This document shows positions 1 to 8,075 of a stretch of DNA of 35,709 bases, piece by piece (the first letter of the stretch is position 1; the number at the start of each line of letters is the position of its first letter). The position numbers were made by a program, and so were the translations under genes. A model generated the notes under the pieces. The model saw only the letters and a list, made by a program, of their open reading frames with translations. It had not been told where the DNA came from and did not search any database. Origin of the DNA: an uncultured Clostridia bacterium (lineage in GTDB: Bacteria; Bacillota; Clostridia; Oscillospirales; Ruminococcaceae); NCBI GenBank assembly GCA_947624345.1, contig CANQJW010000006.1:1-35709 (forward strand), written 5' to 3'.

Positions 1-18
1 GTAATTTGCGTTGTACAT
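1..18 (-). CDS. 5' end of an unidentified minus-strand gene (partial)
   Basis: Reading leftward, an ATG at 18-16 is followed by five sense codons (MYNANY) before the window ends. An AGGAGG ribosome binding site lies 7 nt upstream of it, and a good sigma-A promoter lies further upstream at 48-76. This context makes a real gene start likely, but six residues do not identify the product. Confidence 0.5.
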
Positions 19-47
19 AGTAGTTCCTCCTTAAGTTTGGTAACTAT

Positions 48-76
48 AATATAACATATTTTGAGAGGGGTGTCAA
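48..76 (-). promoter_or_regulatory. sigma-A type promoter for the gene leaving the left edge
   Basis: On the minus strand TTGACA (76-71) and TATATT (53-48) are separated by 17 nt. The -35 is a perfect consensus match and the -10 is close. It fires leftward, back to back with the rightward promoter at 117-144. Confidence 0.65.
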
Positions 77-116
77 GTATTTTTCAAAAAATTTTTGAAA
101 AAATATAAAAAAAGAC

Positions 117-144
117 TTGACATATTAAATTTAAGTGTTATAAT
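117..144 (+). promoter_or_regulatory. strong sigma-A promoter of the small RNA unit
   Basis: TTGACA (117-122) and TATAAT (139-144) are both perfect consensus boxes with a 16-nt spacer. The expected start is near 151. There is no ORF between it and the strong terminator at 199-236. Confidence 0.7.
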
Positions 145-150
145 ATAATT

Positions 151-236
151 GTTACAGCAATGAAAACAATTTTTTGATTTTCATAAAACGATCTCCTTAA
201 TATTTCGCAGACCATAGTGTCTGCGAAATATTTTTT
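151..236 (+). ncRNA. candidate ~86-nt small RNA
   Basis: The unit runs from a consensus promoter directly into an intrinsic terminator with no plausible ORF. The predicted RNA has a 5' hairpin (arms 160-169 and about 174-184, T-rich loop). A single-stranded linker (185-198) contains ATCTCCTT, which is complementary to a Shine-Dalgarno sequence, and the terminator stem follows. Two hairpins flanking a CU-rich linker is a common design in Firmicute trans-acting sRNAs. Existence is inferred from sequence only. A 5' leader for the regulator gene at 484 is less likely, because that gene has its own promoter at 423-451. Confidence 0.5.
199..236 (+). terminator. intrinsic terminator of the small RNA unit
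   Basis: A perfect 14-bp stem (199-212 with 219-232) closes a 6-nt loop and runs into a T tract ending at 236. No T tract follows it on the minus strand, so it acts rightward. Confidence 0.85.
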
Positions 237-341
237 GCCTAATTTTAAATTAAAATTCACACTTATTCGCCAAAGCTACGCTTTTCATCTGTTAATCCAA
301 CTACAAAATCAACACATACATTATATAAAAAAGAAGCTATA

Positions 342-413
342 AAGATTAAAAGAGGTAAGATGTCTTGCCTCTTATTTTTATTACTTTTAATCTTAATCTC
401 TTACCTCTTGTTT
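342..413. repeat. inverted purine-rich heptad element upstream of the Lrp-type gene
   Basis: Arms AAGATTAAAAG (342-352) and CTTTTAATCTT (384-394) are perfectly complementary. An inner stem pairs AGAGGTAAGA (351-360) with TCTTGCCTCT (363-372). The right part (384-413) reads on the minus strand as 7-nt units such as GTAAGAG, ATTAAGA, TTAAAAG. It belongs with the heptad repeats at 6670, 11310, 21178, 32281 and 33586. Confidence 0.6.
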
Positions 414-422
414 CCGAATGCA

Positions 423-451
423 TTGACATAATACTAGAAAAATAGTATAAT
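423..451 (+). promoter_or_regulatory. sigma-A promoter of the Lrp-aminotransferase-ispE operon
   Basis: TTGACA (423-428) and TATAAT (446-451) are perfect consensus boxes 17 nt apart. They lie 33 nt upstream of the first ATG at 484. A start near 458 gives a short leader holding the GGAGG ribosome binding site. Confidence 0.8.
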
Positions 452-483
452 TATCATAACCTTACCAGAATGGAGGATTATAT

Positions 484-969
484 ATGGACTCTTTACTAAA
501 ACTTTTAAAGAAGAATGCACGGCTTTCAAATTCAGAGTTGGGTGTTATGCTCGGGATTTCTGAACAGGAAGTCGCTGAGAGAATAGAACAGCTTGAAAAT
601 GACGGAATTATCAAGGGCTATAACACTGTCATAAACGAACAGGCGGCTACCGACGGCGGAGATCTGGTTACAGCTCTTATTGAGCTCAAGGTTTCGCCAA
701 AAGCGCAGAGCGGATTTGATGAGATTGCAAGAACGATCAGTCAGTATGATGAGGTTGAGAATGTCTGGCTTATGTCGGGCGGATATGATTTGGGCATCAC
801 AATAAAGGGAACAAATCTTATGGAGATTTCCCTGTTTGTTGCTCAGCGTCTTGCTCCGCTGGAGGGAATTTTGTCAACCGCCACACACTTTGTGCTTAAA
901 AAATATAAAGATAACGGAATCGACCTTTCCGACAAAATTATTGATGAAAGAGGATTAGTTTCCCCATGA
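484..969 (+). CDS. Lrp/AsnC family transcriptional regulator
   Basis: The 161-residue protein has the family layout: an N-terminal helix-turn-helix (about residues 1-50, with SNSELGVMLGISEQEV) and a C-terminal RAM/AsnC ligand-binding domain (about 65-145). Such proteins form dimers or octamers and control amino-acid genes in response to an amino acid. A GGAGG site lies 7 nt before the ATG. Its stop codon overlaps the next gene's start (ATGATG at 966-971), so it is co-translated with the aminotransferase, whose substrate may be linked to its effector. The family call is firm; effector and targets cannot be read. Confidence 0.9.
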   Translation: MDSLLKLLKKNARLSNSELGVMLGISEQEVAERIEQLENDGIIKGYNTVINEQAATDGGDLVTALIELKVSPKAQSGFDEIARTISQYDEVENVWLMSGGYDLGITIKGTNLMEISLFVAQRLAPLEGILSTATHFVLKKYKDNGIDLSDKIIDERGLVSP

Positions 970-2141
970 TGGATTATAGCAGGATAATAAATAAAAAAAC
1001 CAGAGAAATGAAGCCCTCAGGGATAAGGAAGTTTTTCGACCTTGCTCAGACTATGGAAAATGTCATTGCTCTTGGAGTGGGCGAACCTAACTTTCAAACC
1101 CCTTGGCCAATAAGGCGTGCGGCAATAACTGCTCTTGAGCGTGGAAAGACATTCTATACTGCCAATTCGGGACTTATTGATTTGAGAAAATCTATTTCAG
1201 AATATGTTATAGATTACGCAAAGACTGAATACTCTCCTGCTGATGAGATAATCGTCACAGTTGGCGGCTCGGAGGCTATTGACCTTTCTATCCGTGCGAT
1301 TGTCGAACCTGGCGATGAGGTGCTTATTGTCGAGCCGTGCTTTGTCTGCTACACACCGATTGTTGAACTTGCAGGCGGAACGCCCGTTGTAGTCGAGACA
1401 AAAGCTGAGAACGACTTCAAGCTGACGGCCGAAGCTCTCAAAGAAAAAATAACCGACAAAACAAAGGTTCTGATTCTGCCCTTTCCTAACAATCCTACGG
1501 GTGCTATTATGACAAAAGATGAGCTTGAGCCTATTGCCGAGGTTTTAAGAGATACAAATATTATCGTTCTGTCCGACGAGATTTACTCGGAGCTGACCTA
1601 CGGCAGAAAGCATCATTCAATCGTAGAGTGTGACGGAATGAGAGAGAGAACTATACTTATTAACGGCTTTTCAAAGGCTTTTGCCATGACAGGCTGGCGA
1701 CTTGGATTCTTATGCGGACCCAGCGAGCTTGTCAAGCAGATACTTAAAATTCATCAGTACGCTATTATGTCGTCACCGACGGTTAGCCAGTATGCCGCAA
1801 TAGAGGCTCTTAAAAATTGTAGAATCGACATTGATATGATGGTTGAGGAATACAACATGAGACGGCGTTTCTGCGTTCATGGCTTTAACGAGATAGGTCT
1901 TGACTGCTTTGAGCCTGAGGGAGCGTTCTATGTGTTTCCCTGTATAAAATCAACAGGGCTTTCCAGTCAGGAGTTCTGCGAGAAACTCTTGTATACTAAG
2001 AATGTAGCCGTTGTTCCGGGTGACGCTTTCGGTGATTGCGGCGAGGGATTTATCCGTGTTTCTTATGCCTATTCTCTTGAGCATCTCAAAAAGGCTATTA
2101 AGAAAATAGGCGAGTTTGTTCGTGAAATCGAGGGAAAATAA
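966..2141 (+). CDS. PLP-dependent class I/II aminotransferase (AspB-like)
   Basis: The 391-residue fold-type I aminotransferase probably exchanges an amino acid and a 2-oxoacid in the cytosol. Visible motifs are NNPTG near residue 175, the PLP-ring aspartate in LSDEIYSEL (about 204), the Schiff-base lysine in SKAFAMTGWR (about 237), and a C-terminal RVSYAYS carrying the carboxylate-binding arginine. The start overlaps the regulator's stop; a second ATG follows immediately at 969. The stop TAA abuts the ispE ATG. Aspartate or aromatic specificity is typical of the subgroup but cannot be decided here. Length and motifs are intact. Confidence 0.9.
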   Translation: MMDYSRIINKKTREMKPSGIRKFFDLAQTMENVIALGVGEPNFQTPWPIRRAAITALERGKTFYTANSGLIDLRKSISEYVIDYAKTEYSPADEIIVTVGGSEAIDLSIRAIVEPGDEVLIVEPCFVCYTPIVELAGGTPVVVETKAENDFKLTAEALKEKITDKTKVLILPFPNNPTGAIMTKDELEPIAEVLRDTNIIVLSDEIYSELTYGRKHHSIVECDGMRERTILINGFSKAFAMTGWRLGFLCGPSELVKQILKIHQYAIMSSPTVSQYAAIEALKNCRIDIDMMVEEYNMRRRFCVHGFNEIGLDCFEPEGAFYVFPCIKSTGLSSQEFCEKLLYTKNVAVVPGDAFGDCGEGFIRVSYAYSLEHLKKAIKKIGEFVREIEGK

Positions 2142-3035
2142 ATGTATAAAAGCATTACTCTGAAAGCCCCTGCGAAGATAAATCTCATACTTGATATTGT
2201 CGGCAAGAGAGCGGACGGCTATCACAATCTCCGCTCGGTTATGCAGACAATATCTATTTTTGATTATGTAACTTTGAGTGTCCAGGGCGAAAAATGCAGG
2301 CTACCAGAAATATCAATAACCTGCGATAGGCCTGATATTCCTACAAATAAAAGAAACATTGCATATAAAGCTTGCATGGCATTTTTCAATCACATAGGAG
2401 AAATGCCGTTTGAGAGAATTACAATACACATTGAAAAAAATATCCCAAGTGGTGCCGGTCTTGGCGGCGGAAGCTCTGACGGAGCAGCGGTGCTTTTGGG
2501 GCTGAACACACTATGTGGAAATGCTTTTTCAGTTGAAGAGCTTTGCAAAATAGGTGCTACAGTCGGAGCTGATGTTCCCTTTTGCATTGTCGGAGGAACT
2601 GCCCTTTGTGAGGGAATCGGCGATATTATAACTCCGCTGAAACCACTACCCAAATGTGAAATACTTGTTGTTAAGCCTGATATTTCAATCTCAACTCCCC
2701 TGTCCTACAAGAAATTTGACGAGCTTGTAAATCCAAAGCTGTCTGACTTTGACGCTTTTATGAACGCCCTTGAAAGCGACGACTTGCTAATCATTTCAGT
2801 CGCGCTTTCAAATTCGCTAGAGGGCGTGACCGACGAAATTGTAATTCATGATATAAAAAGTGATATGCTAAAAGCTGGGGCTTTGGGCTCTGTGATGACA
2901 GGAAGCGGTTCGGCGGTTTTCGGGATATTTGATGATGATAATACGGCCAAACAGTGTGCTGAGATATTTAATGGAAAAATGTTCTGTCAGATTTGCTCGT
3001 CTTTAAAATCAGGTGCAGAAATTATAGAAGAATAA
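2142..3035 (+). CDS. ispE: 4-diphosphocytidyl-2-C-methyl-D-erythritol kinase
   Basis: This GHMP kinase phosphorylates CDP-methylerythritol with ATP, the fourth step of the MEP isoprenoid pathway. Family hallmarks are an N-terminal PAKINLILDI with GYHNL (residues 9-30), the ATP-binding glycine/serine loop PSGAGLGGGSSDGAA (near residue 107), and the C-terminal MTGSGSAVFG. Length (297 aa) is normal. The ATG directly abuts the upstream stop, with GAGGG as ribosome binding site. It is the last gene of the operon. Confidence 0.95.
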   Translation: MYKSITLKAPAKINLILDIVGKRADGYHNLRSVMQTISIFDYVTLSVQGEKCRLPEISITCDRPDIPTNKRNIAYKACMAFFNHIGEMPFERITIHIEKNIPSGAGLGGGSSDGAAVLLGLNTLCGNAFSVEELCKIGATVGADVPFCIVGGTALCEGIGDIITPLKPLPKCEILVVKPDISISTPLSYKKFDELVNPKLSDFDAFMNALESDDLLIISVALSNSLEGVTDEIVIHDIKSDMLKAGALGSVMTGSGSAVFGIFDDDNTAKQCAEIFNGKMFCQICSSLKSGAEIIEE

Positions 3036-3041
3036 ATATAT

Positions 3042-3071
3042 GAAAAAGCCAGCAGAAATCTCTGTTGGCTT
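3042..3071 (-). terminator. terminator between convergent ispE and the CHAP-like gene
   Basis: An 11-bp stem with one G-T pair (3046-3056 with 3061-3071) has an AATC loop. On the minus strand it runs into TTTTT, fitting termination of the gene ending at 3095. Its T tail is poor on the plus strand, but it may still act on the ispE transcript. Confidence 0.7.
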
Positions 3072-3094
3072 AATTATTGCTATAATAAACTTTT

Positions 3095-4993
3095 CTATGC
3101 TTTTACTGCATCTGAATACTTTCCATAAAGCGTGTATCCGCCGCTTTCTTTGTATGCTCTTATTTTAAAGGTGTGCTTTCCGCTTGACGATAGATTCTTT
3201 ATCATAGCCTTAAACTTTGGTGATGATACCGTCTTAACCCGAACATAGATTTTACCAGAAAGCATATAAATTTGATACTTTGCAGCACCGTTTACAGGCT
3301 TCCACGATAGGGTTACATTGTTACTCGCATCCTTCACAGCAATAACGCCCTTAACCTTTCCGGGGGTTGTTGTTACATATGCAGCATTTGAACTGTAACT
3401 CGAAATGTCTTTGCCTGATATTTTCTTTACAGCCTTTACCTTGAACGCGTATGTCGTACCCCTTTTAAGCTTTCCTATGCTTGCAGAACACTTATTCCCG
3501 GAAACGGTTTTAAGCTTTGTCAGCTTTCCGCTATCCGCCTGAGCATATATTTCATAACTGTTAGCACCATAAACGCTTGTCCACGAAAGATTTACTGTAG
3601 ACCTCGATTTAAGCCGTGCTTTTAGATGAGTGGGCTTATCAGGTCTTGTATATGCCTTTAAGACAGATGAATAATTTCCTACATAGGTTTTGGTGTCTGT
3701 CTTTTTATAAGCCCTTACCTTAAACTTATAAGATGATGCCTTTTTAAGGCCTGATAGCTTATATGAATTAGATGCCACAGTTGCGATCTTAACATACTTC
3801 TTCTTTGATGAATCGTATTTATACACCTTGTACCCTGTGACCTTGGAAAGCTTTTCCCATGAAAGAGTTATCGAACTTTTATTGCAGCTTGATACTCTCA
3901 GATTTGTAACAGTGGCAGGCTTTACCTTAACAGTACAGGTGTCCGGCAGTCCGCTCACTGATCTTGCCGTAATTGTGACAACGCCCACACTCTTCCCTGT
4001 AACAGCACCATTATTTGAAACAGTTGCTATTGAATTATCGCTTGATGTCCAGGTCAGTATGTCATTTGTGTCTTTGGGCAGCATTGTGCTTTTAATGGTC
4101 TTTGTGCTTCCGGTCATAACCGTTATCGAGCTTTTATTAAGCGTAACGTTTGTAGCCAGTGGTTCACTCACAATATAAAACTCTCTCAGATTGCTCTTGG
4201 TTATTTCATTAGATGAAGAATAATTTATAATCTGTGCGACATAATGTCCCTCCGGCAGAGTTAAAGTTAAAGACGAACCTTTCAGATCAGGAGTCGATGA
4301 AACCAGATTACTGCTGTTATATTTACCGTCGGCGTTGTATTCAAATATATTTAATGTCGAGTATGCTGTGTTTGTACTGTTTGTCCACGAAAATGTCTTT
4401 TCAGTATTCTGAAGTGATGCGTATTTTGTTGTTAAAACAGGCTTTGAAGCTTTTATATACGCCTTGCTGTATCTGAAAAAGCTTACATCAGAATCAAGCT
4501 TATTCAATTTTACTGTTCGGTTATATTTTGCATAACAGCCGTTACTGTCATACCATGTCCAGTTCTGTTCGAACAGGACTACCTCATTGCCGTTTATCTC
4601 CTTGACAATAGCCCAGTGTGATGAATTTCCATAGATATCCCCTACCTGTGGGGTTTTAATCTTTGTAAAATATCCGTCATCGCAAAGCGGTGTGTCTCCG
4701 GGCCAGAGATTATATACAGTGCAGCCATAGACCGCTTTATAGAATTTAGTTACAAGAGCCGCACAGCAATAAGTAGGATCGTCCCACATCCCTGCTACAT
4801 TGCTGTCGTTTCTTGGTATGTATATAGCTTGTACAGTCACTCCGTTAAAGGTCATTGTATCGACTACCTGTCCCGCTTTGGTTACCGTAACGGTAGTCGC
4901 ATTCGCATATATCGGTATGTCAAACGCCGTTAACATCATAACAAGCATAATGCAAACCGACACAATGCGTCTGTGCAAACTTATTCCTTTCAT
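3095..4993 (-). CDS. secreted CHAP-like cysteine peptidase/amidase with BIG2 and three FN3 domains
   Basis: The 632-residue protein starts with a signal peptide (basic start, hydrophobic stretch, then IYANA near residue 31). Next is a CHAP/NlpC-like region (about 40-180) with candidate catalytic Cys76/77 (TYCCAALV), His126 (SSHWAIV) and polar EQNW near 143. A BIG2 immunoglobulin-like domain (about 276-360) and three fibronectin III repeats (about 360-632) follow. No LPXTG or S-layer anchor is seen, so it is probably released or held by the repeats. The ATG at 4993 is preferred over upstream codons: GAGGAG lies just before it and the signal peptide begins there. A cell-wall hydrolase role is inferred. 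Confidence 0.8.
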   Translation of the reverse strand: MKGISLHRRIVSVCIMLVMMLTAFDIPIYANATTVTVTKAGQVVDTMTFNGVTVQAIYIPRNDSNVAGMWDDPTYCCAALVTKFYKAVYGCTVYNLWPGDTPLCDDGYFTKIKTPQVGDIYGNSSHWAIVKEINGNEVVLFEQNWTWYDSNGCYAKYNRTVKLNKLDSDVSFFRYSKAYIKASKPVLTTKYASLQNTEKTFSWTNSTNTAYSTLNIFEYNADGKYNSSNLVSSTPDLKGSSLTLTLPEGHYVAQIINYSSSNEITKSNLREFYIVSEPLATNVTLNKSSITVMTGSTKTIKSTMLPKDTNDILTWTSSDNSIATVSNNGAVTGKSVGVVTITARSVSGLPDTCTVKVKPATVTNLRVSSCNKSSITLSWEKLSKVTGYKVYKYDSSKKKYVKIATVASNSYKLSGLKKASSYKFKVRAYKKTDTKTYVGNYSSVLKAYTRPDKPTHLKARLKSRSTVNLSWTSVYGANSYEIYAQADSGKLTKLKTVSGNKCSASIGKLKRGTTYAFKVKAVKKISGKDISSYSSNAAYVTTTPGKVKGVIAVKDASNNVTLSWKPVNGAAKYQIYMLSGKIYVRVKTVSSPKFKAMIKNLSSSGKHTFKIRAYKESGGYTLYGKYSDAVKA

Positions 4994-5074
4994 TTTCCTC
5001 TCCTCACATAACACATAACAAATTGCACATATCTCTTTATCGTGCTTATCAAGCATTATTCGTCATTATTCTAC

Positions 5075-5103
5075 ATCATAACACAAATTTAATAATAAAT
5101 CAA
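5075..5103 (-). promoter_or_regulatory. promoter of the CHAP-like gene
   Basis: On the minus strand TTGATT (5103-5098) and TATGAT (5080-5075) are 17 nt apart. The start would be near 5068, giving a leader of about 75 nt to the ATG at 4993. Confidence 0.55.
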
Positions 5104-5130
5104 TAGTTTTAAAATAGAAACAAAAACCAA

Positions 5131-5198
5131 GAGACAAGATTCAAGGATTTATTAGCTAATATATAACTCAATCTCTTTCTTCTTGTCTCGGAATCTTG
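5131..5198. repeat. inverted repeats downstream of glgA
   Basis: Two overlapping complementary pairs occur: GAGACAAG (5131-5138) with CTTGTCTC (5182-5189), and CAAGATTC (5135-5142) with GAATCTTG (5191-5198). They are mutually exclusive hairpins with long loops. On the minus strand the downstream text is T-rich (TTGGTTTTTG), so this may also end the glg transcript. The purine-rich arms resemble the heptad family elsewhere in the window. Confidence 0.5.
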
Positions 5199-5206
5199 AT
5201 TCTATA

Positions 5207-6631
5207 TCAAATACTTCTATATAAATTCTGATAGCTTAATGCTGATTTATTCCAGCTAAAATCCTCCTTCATTGCGTGAATAACTAATCTTCCCCATATC
5301 ATCTTATTGTCATAGAATGCTCTTGCCCTTGCACAAGCACCAAGCATATCGTGAGCATTATAAGTCTTGAATGTAAATCCGTTTCCTGTTATATCTCCCA
5401 TATGAGCCTCGCCGGCATCGGTTATACTGTCACGAAGTCCCCCTGTTTCACGAACAATAGGAATCGTTCCGTATCTGAGCGAAATCATCTGTGCCAGACC
5501 GCAAGGCTCGCTCTGTGAAGGCATCAAGAACATATCCGCGCCCGCATAAATTCTCTTGGAAAGTTCTGGGATAAAACCTATTTTTACTCCCACTCTGTCG
5601 GGATAACGGTATGCCATCTCATTGAAGAAATCTTCGTAAATCTTTTCTCCCGAACCAAGAATTGCAAACTTGTATCCGAGGTTTACAATATCCTCAAAAA
5701 CATACTTTATTAAATCAAGTCCTTTGTGAGAAACGAATCTTGTCACGATTCCTATGATAGGCTCATTGCCCGACTTAATTCCCATCTCGTCGCAGAGTCT
5801 CTTTTTGCAGATTTTCTTGCCGAACATATCGTTCACGCTATAGTTTTTAGGAATAACCTTATCCGTTTCAGGATTGTAAACATCTCTGTCAATTCCGTTT
5901 AGTATTCCACTTAGCTTATACTGCTTGTTTACAAGCTCTCTGTCCATTCCGTGAGCATACCATGCGTCTAATATCTCCCAAGCATAGCTTGGCGAAACAG
6001 TTGTAACCCTATCTGATACCTCAATAGCGGCTTTCATAAAGTTTACATCGCCATCGTATTCAAGCATATTTGTGTGATATAATGGTATCCCCATTATATC
6101 GTTGATAAGATCAAGCCCATAACGACCCTGATACTGAATATTGTGTATTGTGAAAACTGTCTTTATATCCTCAAAGCCTGACTGATAACGGTAGAAAATA
6201 TCATAATATACAGGAACTAATGCTGTCTGCCAATCGTTTGCGTTTATAACATCGGGCTTGAAGTCGATATGATGCAAAAGCTCTAAAACTGCTCTTGAAA
6301 AGAATATAAACCTCTCTGCATCATCATAAAAGCCATATAACCCCTCTCGTGCGAAGTAATACTCGTTATCTAAAAGATAATAAGTAACACCATTTACCAC
6401 TGCAGTGAATACTCCGCAATACTGGTTTCTCCATGCAACAGGAACATAAAAATTTGTCACAAAATTAAGCTTATCCAAAAGCTCGGGCTTTATTGTTCCG
6501 TATTTAGGTATAACCACTCTACATTCGTCCCCGGCTTCGTTGAGTGCTCTTGGCAATGAGCCTGCTACATCTGCAAGTCCCCCCGACGCTGCAAAAGGTA
6601 GTGCTTCACTCGCTGTATATAAAATTTTCAT
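5207..6631 (-). CDS. glgA: glycogen synthase, GT5 family
   Basis: This 474-residue enzyme transfers glucose from ADP-glucose to the growing alpha-1,4-glucan. It has the two Rossmann-like lobes of GT5: the N-terminal lobe with SGGLADVAGSLP (about residues 16-27) and the C-terminal lobe with the nucleotide-sugar site SEPCGLAQM and ETGGLRDSI. The usual KxGGL lysine is alanine here (PFAASGGL). GGAGG lies 8 nt before the ATG. It is the last gene of glgBCDA, separated from glgD by 298 bp of repeat-rich DNA, so it may have its own promoter. Confidence 0.95.
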   Translation of the reverse strand: MKILYTASEALPFAASGGLADVAGSLPRALNEAGDECRVVIPKYGTIKPELLDKLNFVTNFYVPVAWRNQYCGVFTAVVNGVTYYLLDNEYYFAREGLYGFYDDAERFIFFSRAVLELLHHIDFKPDVINANDWQTALVPVYYDIFYRYQSGFEDIKTVFTIHNIQYQGRYGLDLINDIMGIPLYHTNMLEYDGDVNFMKAAIEVSDRVTTVSPSYAWEILDAWYAHGMDRELVNKQYKLSGILNGIDRDVYNPETDKVIPKNYSVNDMFGKKICKKRLCDEMGIKSGNEPIIGIVTRFVSHKGLDLIKYVFEDIVNLGYKFAILGSGEKIYEDFFNEMAYRYPDRVGVKIGFIPELSKRIYAGADMFLMPSQSEPCGLAQMISLRYGTIPIVRETGGLRDSITDAGEAHMGDITGNGFTFKTYNAHDMLGACARARAFYDNKMIWGRLVIHAMKEDFSWNKSALSYQNLYRSI

Positions 6632-6929
6632 ATCCGTTTCCTCCGTTCAAAACATAGATGTCCGCTTCTAGATGTTAGAGATTAGATGTTAGAGATCAGA
6701 TGTTAGAGATCAGATGCTAAAAGTTAGAATTTTATGTTAGAGATAGTGCCTCGTTATTTTAACACTGATACTCCGATAAAACAAGCGTTAATTTTAGCCA
6801 ATTTAACAAATAATTATCAATTGTCCATTGTAAATTATCCATTGAAAAGCCTGCCGTTGTAGAAAGTTTAGTATTTAACTAGTTTTCCAATGGCGGAAGA
6901 GCCGCCGGCGGATCATCGACAATTGTCAA
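6632..6929. other. repeat-rich glgD-glgA spacer
   Basis: No ORF is credible here. The stretch holds a 14-bp tandem array (6670-6725), further degenerate heptads to about 6745, and AT-rich units of the CAATTGTCCATTG type (about 6815-6850 and 6920-6930). A GC-rich patch with GCCGCCGGCGG lies at about 6900-6912. No clear glgA promoter was identified. Confidence 0.6.
6670..6725. repeat. 14-bp tandem repeat (double heptad), about four copies
   Basis: Copies are AGATGTTAGAGATT (6670-6683), AGATGTTAGAGATC (6684-6697 and 6698-6711) and the diverged AGATGCTAAAAGTT (6712-6725). Each is two 7-nt units related to TTAGAGA. The array lies between glgD and glgA. Confidence 0.85.
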
Positions 6930-8060
6930 TCAAACGCTTGCTCCCTTTCCTATAAACATAGGATAATCGTCAGATGAAATCAATGTCCTGTCGTTGCCGA
7001 CAGATACATTCTTATCGGTAATAACATTTTTGATTTCGCTTCCGTCGCCTATTATTGTATCCTGCATTAAAATTGAATTTTTGACAGTTACTCCCTTGCC
7101 GACATTTACCCCTCTGAATAAAACAGAGTTCTCAACCGTTCCTTCTATAACGCAGCCGTCGGCAATAAGTGAGTTTTTAACATGGCTGTTAAGCCCATAC
7201 TTAGCCGGTGGGTTATCCCTTACCTTAGTATAGATAGATCTTCTTGGATTGAACAGCTCTTTGCAGTTCTCCAGATTGAGAAGATCCATATTAGCATCAA
7301 AGTAGCTCTTTTCGCTGTAAATTTTCTTGAAATAACCTGAATATTCATAGGCTACGATTTTAATATCATTCAGCTTACTCTGTAAAATATCTCTCTCAAA
7401 GCTGTATCTTCCCTGTGCAATAGCCGTCTGTACCAGATCAATAAGAAAATTCTTTTTCATTAGGAACATATTAAGGCTAAGTGTACAAACGCCTGACAGA
7501 TTAGGAGCAATAAGCACATCTTTAACTACATTGTTATCATCAACCGTAAGCACTGTGCTTTGTTTGATAAGCTCTGTGTTATGCTGTCCTGTATGTGCAA
7601 TGCAGGTTATATCAGCTCCGCTTTCAATATGAGCCGACAAAACAGGCTTGTAATCAATATTAGCAACCACATCGCAATCGGACATCAAGATATATTCAGC
7701 ATGAACGCTCTTTATGAAGTTAAGCACTCCATAAATCGCCTCAAGCCTTCCACGATATAGCTTGCTCTCTACATTGCTGAACGGCGGAAGCAGGTAAAGT
7801 CCTCCCTTTTTTCTGGACAAATCCCACTCTCTGCCTGTTCCTAAGTGATCTATAAGCGACTGGTAATTATACTTTGTGATAACCCCGACAGTCGAGATTC
7901 CGCTGTTTACAAAGTTAGAAAGCGGAAAGTCTATCAATCTGTATCTTCCGCCGAAAAGGATAGAGCCCATTGTTCTATCTTTCGCAAGATCCTTGACTGT
8001 CATATCGTGCATATTTGCAAACACCAGTCCCAAAACCTTTCCCATATTAGACGTTCCCAT
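6930..8060 (-). CDS. glgD: GlgD, regulatory paralogue of ADP-glucose pyrophosphorylase
   Basis: The 376-residue protein has the nucleotidyltransferase fold followed by a left-handed beta-helix (about 285-365, with repeats such as SLIADGCVIEGTVENSVLF). It aligns with GlgC (GGRYRLIDFPLSNFVNSG) but lacks the GlgC N-terminal glycine-rich GGxGSRL loop, reading LVFANMHDMTVKDL instead. This fits the Firmicute GlgD family, known to act as a partner or regulatory subunit of GlgC rather than as an efficient catalyst. It follows glgC by 15 bp. The ATG at 8060 has GAGAGG upstream; the ATG at 8045 is a less likely alternative. Confidence 0.92.
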   Translation of the reverse strand: MGTSNMGKVLGLVFANMHDMTVKDLAKDRTMGSILFGGRYRLIDFPLSNFVNSGISTVGVITKYNYQSLIDHLGTGREWDLSRKKGGLYLLPPFSNVESKLYRGRLEAIYGVLNFIKSVHAEYILMSDCDVVANIDYKPVLSAHIESGADITCIAHTGQHNTELIKQSTVLTVDDNNVVKDVLIAPNLSGVCTLSLNMFLMKKNFLIDLVQTAIAQGRYSFERDILQSKLNDIKIVAYEYSGYFKKIYSEKSYFDANMDLLNLENCKELFNPRRSIYTKVRDNPPAKYGLNSHVKNSLIADGCVIEGTVENSVLFRGVNVGKGVTVKNSILMQDTIIGDGSEIKNVITDKNVSVGNDRTLISSDDYPMFIGKGASV

Positions 8061-8075
8061 AAAAGCTCATCCTCT

